DNA of 64,000 nt from Aestuariibius sp. HNIBRBA575 (GTDB lineage Bacteria > Pseudomonadota > Alphaproteobacteria > Rhodobacterales > Rhodobacteraceae): positions 2,631,501-2,695,500 of the forward strand of contig NZ_CP162414.1 in the NCBI RefSeq assembly GCF_040932005.1. Direction: 5' to 3'. Shown here one piece after another: positions 18,039 through 29,065 of this stretch; positions within the stretch are counted from its first letter, which is position 1; the number at the start of each line of letters is the position of its first letter. The notes beneath the pieces were generated by a model. That model was not told the origin of the DNA, searched no databases, and was given only the letters and a program-made list of their open reading frames with translations. Both the position numbers and the translations under genes were made by a program.

Positions 18039-18809
18039 TATAATGCGGGCGACTTGGGCGGCATGGGTCACGGCCACCATATGACGGGCCTCTGGGATCA
18101 CGTGGGATGTGGCATTTGGCAATCGGGCCGCCAGTGCCTGATGAACCAGCGGGATCAACGGATGTGTGTCGGCCCCTGCGATCAGCGTCACTGGAATTTG
18201 TAACGCCTCTAGCCGGCCGGGCACCAACATCCCACCGATATCGTCATCTGTTGCCCCACGTGCCGCAGCGATCAATGGAATGCGGCGCATCAATCCGGCC
18301 CTCTGACGGTTCGGCAGATCCGCCCAAGGACGCCCATCGCCCCACCACCGCATAAACATCCGCGCCGCCGTTTCGAAATCCTGATCGGCCAAGGCGGCAT
18401 CAAAGGCCACATAATCCTGCTTCATCACGCGGTAGGTTGTACTGTTTTGCACGGCTCCAAACATCACCGGTTCGATCAAGGTCAAACGGCGCACCAGATG
18501 CGGATGTTCCAGTGCAAGCCGCAACGCGATGGTCGCCCCAAAGGAATGACCGATCACATGTGATCCCGGCTGTGCCAGCTGGGCGGCGATGCTGACCGCC
18601 TGCCCCTGTGGGTCAATCTGGTCAGCATCCGCGCTGCGCCCATGGCCGGGCAGATCAAACAGCGTCGCATCGACGTCCACCAAATTGTCCAGCAGCGGTA
18701 GCAACGCTTCGTGTTTGGCCAGTGAACAATGGATCATCAAGGTGGGGTTCGCGCCGTCCCCACCCCGTTCAACCCATATGTCTGACCCAGATATTCGGGT
18801 CAGTGGCAT
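18006..18809 (-). CDS. Alpha/beta-fold hydrolase
   Basis: A 267-residue hydrolase with nucleophile elbow GHSFGATIAL, oxyanion HCS-type segment MIHCSLAKHEA after the first strand, a LFDLPGHGRS motif and a C-terminal EARHMVAVTHA catalytic histidine. This is the 3-oxoadipate enol-lactonase / haloperoxidase-like branch, but the substrate cannot be told. It starts directly after the isomerase stop (no gap), so the two form an operon; a role of both in an aromatic side path is possible but not shown. Confidence 0.82.
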   Translation of the reverse strand: MPLTRISGSDIWVERGGDGANPTLMIHCSLAKHEALLPLLDNLVDVDATLFDLPGHGRSADADQIDPQGQAVSIAAQLAQPGSHVIGHSFGATIALRLALEHPHLVRRLTLIEPVMFGAVQNSTTYRVMKQDYVAFDAALADQDFETAARMFMRWWGDGRPWADLPNRQRAGLMRRIPLIAAARGATDDDIGGMLVPGRLEALQIPVTLIAGADTHPLIPLVHQALAARLPNATSHVIPEARHMVAVTHAAQVARIISEQSEKLIDV

Positions 18810-19409
18810 TTACAGATCACCTGACAGATGCGCATCCAGATCATCCAACCGGTCATGTCCCCAGAACCGTGCATCCCCATCAGTGATGTAAAATGGCGCG
18901 CCAAATGCGCCAGCGTCGATCGCTTCTTCTAGATTGCGCCCATATTGTTCCGCCCCGGTCAGCATTCCGGAGTTGATCAGCGATGCCTCATACCCGGCCG
19001 CCACCAGACATTGGGCGATCACATCATCCTGCGCGATGTCTTTTTCTTCGGCCCAGACCGCGCGTAAAACCGAATGGCACAGCGCGCCCAGATCCCCGCC
19101 ACCGGCATTGGCCGCCGCGATGATCGCATAGGATGCAGGGGCCGCATTGGTCGGCCAATGGGCGGGATTGAAATTCATCGGCAGGCCGGTTTTTGTGGCC
19201 GCGCGCACCAGTTCCTGCATACGATAGTCGATCCGATTGGGATGACGATCCTTGGGCGGCGTGCCCCCTGTGCGGGCAAACAGTGCCATAATGTCCAGCG
19301 GTTTGTACTGAATGTCCGCGCCATGTTTCGCTGCAATTTCCTCTAGCCGCAGCCCCGATAGGTACGTGAAAGGCGATAAGACGGAAAAATAGTAGTTAAT
19401 CTGCGGCAT
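18810..19409 (-). CDS. 2-hydroxychromene-2-carboxylate isomerase-like, DsbA-fold protein
   Basis: A 199-residue thioredoxin-fold protein of the GST-kappa / HCCA isomerase family. It starts [19 protein letters not shown], where SPFTY is the glutathione-side active-site Ser/Tyr motif, and contains [12 protein letters not shown] and near its C-terminus [25 protein letters not shown], a family hallmark. Members isomerise ring-cleavage products of naphthalene-like compounds, but many in Rhodobacterales have no known substrate. The ATG at 19409 has GAGAG upstream. Confidence 0.87.
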   Translation of the reverse strand: MPQINYYFSVLSPFTYLSGLRLEEIAAKHGADIQYKPLDIMALFARTGGTPPKDRHPNRIDYRMQELVRAATKTGLPMNFNPAHWPTNAAPASYAIIAAANAGGGDLGALCHSVLRAVWAEEKDIAQDDVIAQCLVAAGYEASLINSGMLTGAEQYGRNLEEAIDAGAFGAPFYITDGDARFWGHDRLDDLDAHLSGDL

Positions 19410-19520
19410 TTTGCGCTCTCCTGCACTTGGGATTATTTGCGTCACCGTAGGGGTGTGCTAGGCGGTGTCAACGTCATGATTCTGTCACCTGCTCTGACAG
19501 AAAGCCAAGGGGAATGGCCG

Positions 19521-20537
19521 ATGCCGACTATCCACGAACCAAAACTGATTTCAGGTAACGCAAACCGGCCACTGGCCGAAGCGGTCGCGCGGCGCATGTC
19601 GATGCATCGCGGAATGAATGTAGGATTGGTTGATGCCCGTGTCGAACGGTTCAACGATCAGGAAATCTTTGTTGAGATGTATGAAAACGTCCGCGGCGAA
19701 GATGTGTTTATCATTCAATCCACATCCAACCCGGCCAATGACAACCTGATGGAACTGCTGATCATGGCAGACGCGCTGCGTCGGTCATCGGCGGCCCGTA
19801 TCACCGCTGTGATCCCGTATTTCGGCTATGCCCGTCAGGATCGCCGCGCCAAGGCCCGCACACCGATCTCTGCAAAACTGGTGGCCAATATGTTGGTCGA
19901 AGCCGGGATCGAACGGGTTCTGACCATGGATCTGCATGCGGCTCAAATTCAGGGCTTCTTTGATATTCCAGTCGACAACCTTTATGCCAGCCCAATTTTT
20001 GCGCTGGACATCAAACACCACTTCAAAGACGGTCTGGACGACGTGATGGTCGTGTCACCGGATGTTGGCGGCGTGGCCCGGGCGCGCGAATTGGCCAAAC
20101 GGATCAATGCGCCGCTGTCGATCGTGGACAAACGCCGCGAAAAGGCCGGCGAGATCGCTGAAATGACCGTGATCGGCAGTGTCGAAGGCAAGAAATGTAT
20201 CATCGTCGATGACATCTGCGACACGGCTGGCACATTGTGCAAAGCTGCCGAAATCCTGATGGAACATGGCGCAACCGAAGTGCATTCTTATATCACCCAC
20301 GGCGTGTTGTCCGGGCCCGCAATTGAACGGATCAGCAATTCGGTGATGAAGTCACTGGTGATCACCGACAGCATCGAAGCCACGCCAGAAACCAAAGCCT
20401 GCCCCAACATTCGGATCGTCCCTACGGCGCCGATGTTTGCCCAAGCCACGCTGAACATCTGGAGCGGCACATCCGTGTCGTCGCTGTTTGATCACGAAAC
20501 TCTGACGCCGATCTATGAAGGTCTGTATAACGTCTGA
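19521..20537 (+). CDS. prs: Ribose-phosphate pyrophosphokinase
   Basis: A 338-residue PRPP synthetase, making phosphoribosyl pyrophosphate from ribose 5-phosphate and ATP for nucleotides, His and Trp. Motifs: [31 protein letters not shown] (ATP site), [11 protein letters not shown], and the PRPP loop [13 protein letters not shown]. The ATG at 19521 with AAGGGGAA upstream gives [12 protein letters not shown], matching alphaproteobacterial homologues; upstream in-frame starts are not supported. It has a terminator just downstream shared with the convergent gene. Confidence 0.96.
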   Translation: MPTIHEPKLISGNANRPLAEAVARRMSMHRGMNVGLVDARVERFNDQEIFVEMYENVRGEDVFIIQSTSNPANDNLMELLIMADALRRSSAARITAVIPYFGYARQDRRAKARTPISAKLVANMLVEAGIERVLTMDLHAAQIQGFFDIPVDNLYASPIFALDIKHHFKDGLDDVMVVSPDVGGVARARELAKRINAPLSIVDKRREKAGEIAEMTVIGSVEGKKCIIVDDICDTAGTLCKAAEILMEHGATEVHSYITHGVLSGPAIERISNSVMKSLVITDSIEATPETKACPNIRIVPTAPMFAQATLNIWSGTSVSSLFDHETLTPIYEGLYNV

Positions 20538-20568
20538 TCCATCGCGCTGAGCTGACCATCAGCCCCAT

Positions 20569-20606
20569 AAAAAAACGCCGGGTTTGTGCAATCACGCAAA
20601 CCCGGC
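20569..20606 (-). terminator. Terminator between prs and the VPLPA-CTERM gene
   Basis: GCCGGGTTTG (20577-20586) pairs perfectly with CAAACCCGGC (20597-20606), 10-base loop. The A-run at 20569-20575 becomes a T-run for minus-strand transcription, so the element fits best as the terminator of the VPLPA-CTERM gene; the stem may also slow plus-strand transcription from prs. Confidence 0.8.
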
Positions 20607-20629
20607 AACACTCTTTAAATATTGACGAT

Positions 20630-21235
20630 TTATCGGGCGCGACGTTTCATTCGCGCCAATCCCGCTATCCCCGACAGCAACAACAGAGCAGACGCTGGAA
20701 GCGGCACAGCCGGGAGCGATGGCGTAGACACAAGTGCAAAATCGGTGATTGTCATGCTGAACTCTTGATCAAAATAAGTTCCTTGTGCCCCCAAAGTCCC
20801 AATCAATTGGCCAAGGAGCCAAACGTGCTCTACATCGAACTCCCCTTGTCCCGATGATATCTGAACATAGTAGTCCTGATGGCTAAAGAAATCTAAGTTA
20901 CCAGCGAACCACTCGACTTCGGAATCGAATCCGTTTGTGTGGGTTTCGCTAAACAACAGATTTCGATGTTGATCCAAAAAAGTTAGCGTGAGCGTCTCAC
21001 CTGCATGAAGTAAGTCACTGCCGAAATAAACATCCTGAATAAAATGACTGTAGTAGGCGTCATAGTTAAACGGGTCTTCAGTGTCTGGGACGGTGATAAG
21101 TTCATTGAAGTTCGCATTGTAAGTCGCTTCATAAACCTGCCCAGTGGACACATGAAATGCACCAGCTTGGGTGGATAAAACGCAAAGCGTCAACGCGCCA
21201 AAAATCAAATTGGTTATTGAAAATTTTCTGGTCAT
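20630..21235 (-). CDS. VPLPA-CTERM sorted exported protein
   Basis: A 201-residue secreted protein. An N-terminal signal peptide (FSITNLIFGALTLCVLSTQAGA) is followed by a beta-rich, acidic, aromatic-rich mature domain. The C-terminus is a textbook tripartite sorting tail: VPLPA, a hydrophobic helix SALLLLSGIAGLA and a basic end MKRRAR. Such tails are processed by exosortases, anchoring or releasing proteins at the outer surface, often linked to exopolysaccharide. No exosortase gene is in this window. The start at 21235 follows a GAGAGAG sequence. The ligand or role of the mature domain is unknown. Confidence 0.88.
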   Translation of the reverse strand: MTRKFSITNLIFGALTLCVLSTQAGAFHVSTGQVYEATYNANFNELITVPDTEDPFNYDAYYSHFIQDVYFGSDLLHAGETLTLTFLDQHRNLLFSETHTNGFDSEVEWFAGNLDFFSHQDYYVQISSGQGEFDVEHVWLLGQLIGTLGAQGTYFDQEFSMTITDFALVSTPSLPAVPLPASALLLLSGIAGLARMKRRAR

Positions 21236-21328
21236 GTAAATCTCTCTCACAATGAATTGTCTAGAGATTTGCCCCGCGCCAGGCATCACCCGTTTGGGTG
21301 ATAGCGCCAAAATATCCGGCCTTTGGAG

Positions 21329-21679
21329 TTAATAAAGGTCCCATTCGTCTGCATGGCGCAGCTCACCGATGGCCTGCCAGCCCACACGCACACGCGCGAC
21401 TTTGGTGTCACCCCATGTGCGAAACACGATTTTGAACCCATCGACGGTCACGTCGTCGGTTTGCACATCCATACGGCCATTGGCGCCGTTGGATATATCC
21501 CACATCGACAGATGCGCCTGTACCGTCGGAGGTGTACGATAGCTTTCGCCAAAGGACACATGCGATACCATTTGGCGCGGACCTTCGCCCGACCACATTT
21601 CACCATCATTCTGAAAATCGGAAAACAGAACAACTTCGCCCTGATCGATCCCGATCCAGTGATTTCTAAGCCGTTTCAT
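21329..21679 (-). CDS. H-type lectin domain protein
   Basis: A 116-residue single-domain protein matching the H-type lectin fold (the sugar-binding domain of snail agglutinins): a beta-sandwich pattern with PPTVQAHLSMWDIS in the middle and the closing strand VARVRVGWQAIGE. No signal peptide is visible, so the protein appears cytosolic unless exported by another route. AGGGGG lies upstream of the ATG at 21679. It lies 139 bases downstream of atpC on the same strand, beyond the atp terminator, so it is a separate transcript. Confidence 0.8.
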   Translation of the reverse strand: MKRLRNHWIGIDQGEVVLFSDFQNDGEMWSGEGPRQMVSHVSFGESYRTPPTVQAHLSMWDISNGANGRMDVQTDDVTVDGFKIVFRTWGDTKVARVRVGWQAIGELRHADEWDLY

Positions 21680-21760
21680 TATATTAGCCCCCTGCCTCTA
21701 TTCGGGGATAAATGGTTAATTCTTAATGAATAGTTACCAAATCCGTCAAAATCATGTTGA

Positions 21761-21795
21761 AAAAACGAAAAAGGCCCCAGCGATTGCGGGGCCTT
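21761..21795 (-). terminator. Terminator of the atpHAGDC operon
   Basis: AAGGCCCC (21771-21778) pairs with GGGGCCTT (21788-21795), 9-base loop. On the minus strand it is followed by a T-rich run (A-rich at 21760-21770 as written). It lies 24 bases after the atpC stop. Confidence 0.85.
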
Positions 21796-21818
21796 CCTCA
21801 AATCTAAGTCACCAAAGA

Positions 21819-22241
21819 TCAGCTGGCCGAAAGGCCGATAGTTTCGCCCATGGCAACCATATCGGCCACCAATTTCGCAGCATCATCTGCCGCGCCGGGC
21901 TCACCGGCTCCCTCTTGTGCTTTGGTCAGGGCGTCTTTTGCCGCGCCGATCAAACGATCGAACACGTCTTGGGACACTTCTGCCTTGGCAAGGGCTTTTT
22001 CAGCCAGAACCGATACCGCACCGGCGGTGATTTCGGCGAAACCGCCGGAAACCACGAATTCGTCCACGCCACCCGCATGGGTGACTTTCAGGACGCCGGG
22101 GCGCAGTGTGGTGATGGTTGGGGCATGGTCAGCCATTGCTGTCATGTCGCCATCCGCACCAGGGATCTGAACCTCGGTTGCCTCGATTTGCGCCAAGCGC
22201 GCTTCGGGGCTCACAAGGTCGAATTGCAGGTTCTCAGCCAT
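21819..22241 (-). CDS. atpC: ATP synthase F1 epsilon subunit
   Basis: A 140-residue epsilon subunit, the regulatory part of the rotor. The N-terminal beta-sandwich is clear ([49 protein letters not shown]). The C-terminal part is Ala/Lys-rich and helical, as usual in alphaproteobacteria. Last gene of the F1 operon. Confidence 0.95.
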   Translation of the reverse strand: MAENLQFDLVSPEARLAQIEATEVQIPGADGDMTAMADHAPTITTLRPGVLKVTHAGGVDEFVVSGGFAEITAGAVSVLAEKALAKAEVSQDVFDRLIGAAKDALTKAQEGAGEPGAADDAAKLVADMVAMGETIGLSAS

Positions 22242-22250
22242 ATCGCCTCC

Positions 22251-24570
<2,320 letters not shown>

Positions 24571-24584
24571 CGCCTCGTCCTCCC

Positions 24585-26123
24585 TTAAGCGAAGTCAGCG
24601 GCGAATTCGTCCAGCGCAGCTTTGATCCGTGCTTCAGCGTCGCCTTTGATCTTGGGATCCTCATTGGTGATGAAGTCCATCAGATCTTTGTGCTTGCTGC
24701 GCAGGTGGTTCAACAGACCAGCTTCGAAACGGCCAACGTCTTTGACGCCAACTTTGTCGAGGTAGCCTTTGGTACCCGCGTAGATCACGCAGACGATTTC
24801 AGCGTTGGTCAGGGGCGAATATTGTGGCTGTTTCATCAGCTCGGTCAAACGGGCACCCCGGTTCAGCAATTGCTGAGTGGCGGCATCCAGATCGGACCCG
24901 AACTGCGCAAACGCAGCCATTTCGCGATACTGCGCCAGTTCCAGTTTCACTGGACCAGCAACCGATTTCATCGCGTTCGTCTGAGCAGCAGAGCCCACAC
25001 GAGACACCGACAGACCGGTGTTCACAGCAGGGCGAATACCCTGATAGAACAATTCAGTTTCCAAGAAGATCTGACCGTCGGTGATCGAAATCACGTTGGT
25101 TGGAATAAACGCGGAAACGTCACCACCCTGCGTTTCAATGATCGGCAGAGCGGTCAAAGAACCAGCGCCATTGTCTTCGTTCAGTTTCGCAGAACGTTCC
25201 AACAGACGGGAGTGAAGATAGAAAACGTCACCTGGATAAGCTTCGCGCCCTGGTGGACGACGCAGCAGCAGGGACATCTGGCGATAAGACACAGCCTGCT
25301 TGGACAGATCATCATAGATGATCAGAGCGTGGCGGCCATTGTCACGGAAATGTTCGGCCATCGCAGTCGCGGCATAAGGTGCCAGGAACTGCATTGGCGC
25401 TGGGTCAGAAGCGGTCGCAGCAACAACGATGGAATATTCCAGAGCGCCGTTTTCTTCGAGCTTTTTAACCAGCTGTGCAACTGTGGAACGTTTTTGGCCA
25501 ACAGCCACATAAACGCAGTACAGTTTTTTGGATTCGTCGTCGCCAGCCGCGTCATTATACGCTTTCTGGTTCAGGATCGCATCCAGTGCCACAGCTGTTT
25601 TACCAGTCTGACGGTCACCAATGATCAATTCACGCTGGCCACGGCCAATCGGGATCATCGCATCCACAGATTTCAGACCTGTCGCCATCGGTTCGTGAAC
25701 CGATTTACGTGGGATAATGCCGGGGGCCTTAACATCAGCAACCAAACGTTTGGTTGTGTTGATCGGGCCTTTGCCGTCCAGTGGGTTACCCAGACCGTCG
25801 ACAACGCGACCCAGCAGTTCATCACCGGCTGGAACGTCCACGATGGACTTGGTCCGTTTTACAACGTCACCTTCTTTAATGTCTTGGTCAGACCCAAAGA
25901 TAACAACACCAACGTTGTCCGCTTCGAGGTTCAGAGCCATCCCCTGGATACCACCAGGGAATTCGACCATTTCACCGGCCTGGATGTTGTCCAGACCAAA
26001 GACGCGCGCAATACCGTCACCAACGGAGAGCACACGGCCCACCTCGGCAACTTCGGCATCCTGACCGAAGTTTTTGATCTGGTCCTTAAGGATCGCAGAA
26101 ATTTCTGCAGCTTGGATCGCCAT
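24585..26123 (-). CDS. atpA: ATP synthase F1 alpha subunit
   Basis: A 512-residue non-catalytic nucleotide-binding subunit. It begins [16 protein letters not shown]; the P-loop is [14 protein letters not shown], and the [12 protein letters not shown] and [30 protein letters not shown] segments are typical. Its start codon overlaps the atpH stop by one base (TAATG). Confidence 0.97.
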   Translation of the reverse strand: MAIQAAEISAILKDQIKNFGQDAEVAEVGRVLSVGDGIARVFGLDNIQAGEMVEFPGGIQGMALNLEADNVGVVIFGSDQDIKEGDVVKRTKSIVDVPAGDELLGRVVDGLGNPLDGKGPINTTKRLVADVKAPGIIPRKSVHEPMATGLKSVDAMIPIGRGQRELIIGDRQTGKTAVALDAILNQKAYNDAAGDDESKKLYCVYVAVGQKRSTVAQLVKKLEENGALEYSIVVAATASDPAPMQFLAPYAATAMAEHFRDNGRHALIIYDDLSKQAVSYRQMSLLLRRPPGREAYPGDVFYLHSRLLERSAKLNEDNGAGSLTALPIIETQGGDVSAFIPTNVISITDGQIFLETELFYQGIRPAVNTGLSVSRVGSAAQTNAMKSVAGPVKLELAQYREMAAFAQFGSDLDAATQQLLNRGARLTELMKQPQYSPLTNAEIVCVIYAGTKGYLDKVGVKDVGRFEAGLLNHLRSKHKDLMDFITNEDPKIKGDAEARIKAALDEFAADFA

Positions 26124-26683
26124 TATCCGACCTCTTTCATAGTGTTCTGGAGTGCGGAGAGCTTCGAGCGGATCGACGTATCGATCATTTTCGAACCCAC
26201 CTTAACGACAAGACCGCCAATGAGGCTTTCATCAACGGTCGCTTTGATAACCACATCCGACCCAAGTTGGGCCTTCAGTGTTTTAGAGAGCTTCTCTGAT
26301 TGCGCCTTTGTCAGCGCCTTAGCAGAAGCAACCTCAGCGGTTACTTCGCCGTTTTCGTCGGCCAGCATGGTCCGCAAAGATACGGTCAGCTGTGGCAGCA
26401 CGAACAAACGACGTTTCTGAGCCAAAAGGCTAAGAGTGTTAGACATCGTTGCAGACAGCTTCATTTTCTGGGCCACGGCCCCGATAACGGCTGCTTGTTC
26501 GTCCCGCGAAAAGATCGGCGATGCGATCAAATCCCGCAATTCGGCGCTATCTGCCAATGCGGCATCGATGGCGTCGATATCTTTTGCGAGAGAAGCGAGT
26601 TCATTGCCGTCTTTGGATAAATCAAAGACAGCGGTGGCATAGCGCGCGGCAATGCCTGAGGAGATCGAAGCTGGTTCGGACAC
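26123..26683 (-). CDS. atpH: ATP synthase F1 delta subunit (OSCP)
   Basis: A 186-residue stator subunit and first gene of the operon. I choose the GTG at 26683, reading [25 protein letters not shown], because GGAAGG lies 6 bases upstream and the length then fits the family; the longer in-frame extension begins with unrelated sequence. The conserved ending [20 protein letters not shown] is present. F0 genes are absent, as is usual in Rhodobacterales where the F0 genes form another operon. Confidence 0.93.
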   Translation of the reverse strand: MSEPASISSGIAARYATAVFDLSKDGNELASLAKDIDAIDAALADSAELRDLIASPIFSRDEQAAVIGAVAQKMKLSATMSNTLSLLAQKRRLFVLPQLTVSLRTMLADENGEVTAEVASAKALTKAQSEKLSKTLKAQLGSDVVIKATVDESLIGGLVVKVGSKMIDTSIRSKLSALQNTMKEVG

Positions 26684-27185
26684 GTCCACCCTTCCGATTC
26701 TTGGCCAACCCTTCACTCGGGGGATCCCGAATGTCAGATAGGCAGCTAGTATTGGCCTCAGCATTGGCTGGGGCGTCAAAATCAGGGGGGATGTAACAGA
26801 GCAATTTCACTGGGGCAACAGGCTTGGGCTGGGAATGTGACCTAGTGTTAATGGTTTCCCAAAACTCAAATCCGTTTCGTTTCGCCAAAACATGAACAAC
26901 CCCCTAATAGATCAAGGGATTTTCGGTCGACCGCTCAATTTTCACCTGAAAAATTCATCCGAATTGCCACCCTTTGCCGCAGTAAAAAAATCGCCCCGAC
27001 CGCTTCGATTAATGAGACCAAGAGTATCAAAACTAAAGATTGACGGGTTTGGCACGGATTTGAAGCCGACTTTACCTACCCAAAACCCCGTAAAATTGTG
27101 ATTTTTACCCCTCAGATTGGGGCAAATTTACCAATCGCTGGTTTGATTCTGTTGATCAAACAAAGGACCTGCCCGATCCGACACC
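26684..27185. other. 502-base gap upstream of the F1 operon
   Basis: This stretch lies between the atpH start and the 3' end of the methyltransferase gene, both on the minus strand, and must hold the atp promoter. It is AT-rich for this genome between about 26860 and 27170, with runs such as GTAAAAAAATCG and an imperfect GTAAAA / TTTTTAC repeat near 27091-27110. No tRNA, small RNA of known family or convincing ORF was found; a 69-codon plus-strand frame at 26892-27101 has no ribosome-binding site or recognisable sequence. Confidence 0.5.
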
Positions 27186-27944
27186 TTAATCAGGCTGTTC
27201 GCGGCGCGCAGGTTCAGGTGCGGACATGCCTTCCAGAATTTTCAGCGGCCGGCGCACCGCTTCGGGCAGGCTGGGGCGCGTTGGGGCTGGGACTTGTTTG
27301 CTGACCTCAACCATCAGCACCCCACCGGCGCGCAGAATCGGCAGATGCCGCCCCAGATTTTCCACAACTCCCGCAGACCTCCGCCAACCCCGAGAGGCCG
27401 AAGGAGGTTGATACAATGTCGATAGGGCCTTTTCGGTTTTAAATCCGTGCTGGCGCAGCTGTATTTCCAGCTGAGACAGTGAATATGGGCGCCCAAACCC
27501 AAACGGCGTTTTGTCAGATCGCGACCAAAGCCCGGTCCGATTGGGCAAAACAAACACCGCACGGCCCCCCGGCCCGAGAACCCGATAGCATTCCTCTAGA
27601 ACGGCGGTCGGCTGTTCAGAGGTTTCCAACCCATGCATCACAACCAATTTGTCGACCTGCCCCGTTTGCAGCGGCCATAATGTGTCTTCGCATAAAACAG
27701 ATACGTTTTTGCGCCCCGGCGGCCACGGCATGACGCCTTGGGGCCCCGGCATCAGGCCAATCACGCGCCGTGCATCATTTAGATAGGGGCGTAACAATGG
27801 CACGGCAAAGCCAAAACCGGCGACGGTCTGGCCTTTGGCCTCTGGCCAAATGCGTGTCAATTCATCTCGAATTACCTTTTGAACAGCACGCCCCAGCGCA
27901 CTGCGATAGTAGAAATTCCTCAGAACCAGTACATCAAGATGCAT
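27186..27944 (-). CDS. Class I SAM-dependent methyltransferase-like protein
   Basis: A 252-residue protein with a Rossmann methyltransferase pattern: [18 protein letters not shown] at the N-terminus, glycine motif [27 protein letters not shown], and [18 protein letters not shown] as the post-II strand. The glycine motif (GFGFA) is weaker than the usual ExGxGxG, so activity is not certain. Divergent from gloB with a short shared promoter region; this pairing suggests, but does not prove, a link with glyoxalase metabolism. Confidence 0.8.
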   Translation of the reverse strand: MHLDVLVLRNFYYRSALGRAVQKVIRDELTRIWPEAKGQTVAGFGFAVPLLRPYLNDARRVIGLMPGPQGVMPWPPGRKNVSVLCEDTLWPLQTGQVDKLVVMHGLETSEQPTAVLEECYRVLGPGGRAVFVLPNRTGLWSRSDKTPFGFGRPYSLSQLEIQLRQHGFKTEKALSTLYQPPSASRGWRRSAGVVENLGRHLPILRAGGVLMVEVSKQVPAPTRPSLPEAVRRPLKILEGMSAPEPARREQPD

Positions 27945-28005
27945 TGCAACCAGCGTCCCTTCGCGTCAGGCTAACCACAACATAACAATGAAGATCGCGA
28001 AATCC

Positions 28006-28773
28006 ATGCCCCTAACGCTGTTAACCATCCCATGTTTGTCAGATAATTACGCTTTTCTCGTTCACAACGACGCCACAGGCGAAACAGCCCTGGTGGATGC
28101 GCCTGAATCCGAACCGATCTTAGCGGCGCTGGCGGACCGGAATTGGACGCTTACGGATATTTTGCTGACACACCACCATTGGGACCATGTGGATGGGCTT
28201 GGGGCGATTCGTAACGCGACGGGCGCCCGCGTGATCGGCGCGGCTGCGGATGCAGAACGCCTGCCGCCGCTGGATTTGGCCGTCACAGAGGGCCACACAA
28301 TCACCGTTTGTGGCGAAGCGGTGCATATATTTGATGTCTCTGGGCATACAATCGGCCATATCGCGTTTCATTTTCCCGACTCATCCCTGGCCTTTACCGC
28401 TGACAGCCTGATGGCATTGGGATGTGGGCGATTGTTCGAAGGAACGCCCGCCCAAATGTGGGAAAGCCTGCAAAAACTGCGCGCCCTGCCCGCTGAAACG
28501 TTGATTTGCTCTGGGCATGAATATACCGCATCCAACGCCAAATTTGCCCTGTCGATTGACCCGAACAATACAGCCCTGATCGAACGGGTCGCAGACATCA
28601 CGGCCAAACGCGCCGCAGGGGAATTTACCGTGCCATCAACATTGCAGTTGGAACAGGCAACCAATCCATTCCTGCGCGCTGACGCCAACGACATGAAAGC
28701 AGCGATTGGCATGGACACAGCATCTGACGTCGAAGTGTTCACCGAAATTCGGGCCCGCAAAGATAATTTTTGA
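28006..28773 (+). CDS. gloB: Hydroxyacylglutathione hydrolase (glyoxalase II)
   Basis: GloB hydrolyses S-lactoylglutathione to lactate and glutathione, the second step of methylglyoxal detoxification. The 255-residue protein starts MPLTLLTIPCLSDNYAFLVHN, a near-exact family N-terminus, so the ATG at 28006 is preferred to that at 27988. The metallo-beta-lactamase zinc motif is LLTHHHWDHVDG; further ligands lie in VSGHTIGHIAFHF, FTADSLMALGCGRLFEG and CSGHEYT. Confidence 0.95.
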   Translation: MPLTLLTIPCLSDNYAFLVHNDATGETALVDAPESEPILAALADRNWTLTDILLTHHHWDHVDGLGAIRNATGARVIGAAADAERLPPLDLAVTEGHTITVCGEAVHIFDVSGHTIGHIAFHFPDSSLAFTADSLMALGCGRLFEGTPAQMWESLQKLRALPAETLICSGHEYTASNAKFALSIDPNNTALIERVADITAKRAAGEFTVPSTLQLEQATNPFLRADANDMKAAIGMDTASDVEVFTEIRARKDNF

Positions 28774-28794
28774 GCCAGTCCAAGAGCGTTTTCC

Positions 28795-28826
28795 CGAAAT
28801 ACCCCACGACCAAATGGGGTATTTCG
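28795..28826. terminator. Perfect 12-bp hairpin after gloB
   Basis: CGAAATACCCCA (28795-28806) pairs without mismatch with TGGGGTATTTCG (28815-28826), 8-base loop, 21 bases after the gloB stop. No T-run follows on the plus strand, so it may be an RNA-stabilising 3' hairpin rather than an intrinsic terminator. Confidence 0.55.
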
Positions 28827-28892
28827 AGGCTCAGACCCTAAATCTTGCGAAAAACCACGATTAGTTGAATATTTTTATTCCCCCATCAAAAC

Positions 28893-28908
28893 CCCTTAAT
28901 TATAAGGG
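28893..28908. other. Short hairpin in the clpA upstream region
   Basis: CCCTTA (28893-28898) pairs with TAAGGG (28903-28908), 4-base loop, in AT-rich DNA about 160 bases before clpA. A second small inverted repeat (GTTC..GAAC enclosing GCTT/AAGC) follows near 28966-28985. These could belong to the clpA promoter or leader; no exact sigma-32 pattern was seen. Confidence 0.3.
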
Positions 28909-29065
28909 AAAAGATGGTTTTTTCGCCCCCCCCATGACGACAAATAAATAAAAAAGCCCTTGAAGGTTCGGCTTCGAAAGCGAACTTTAATCTTAAGAGG
29001 CCACGGTCAGGACGGGGCCTGTAGCCAATCCGGCCCTTCCCGACCCCGATCAGAGGAGCACGCAC

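Noticed and set aside
26892..27101. 69-codon plus-strand frame in the gap before the atp operon
   Set aside because: No ribosome-binding site, no recognisable sequence, and Pro/Lys-rich composition typical of random frames.
28955..29000. Sigma-32 (heat-shock) promoter for clpA
   Set aside because: CTTGAA is present but no acceptable -10 of the CCCCAT or CYTATnT type stands at the right distance.
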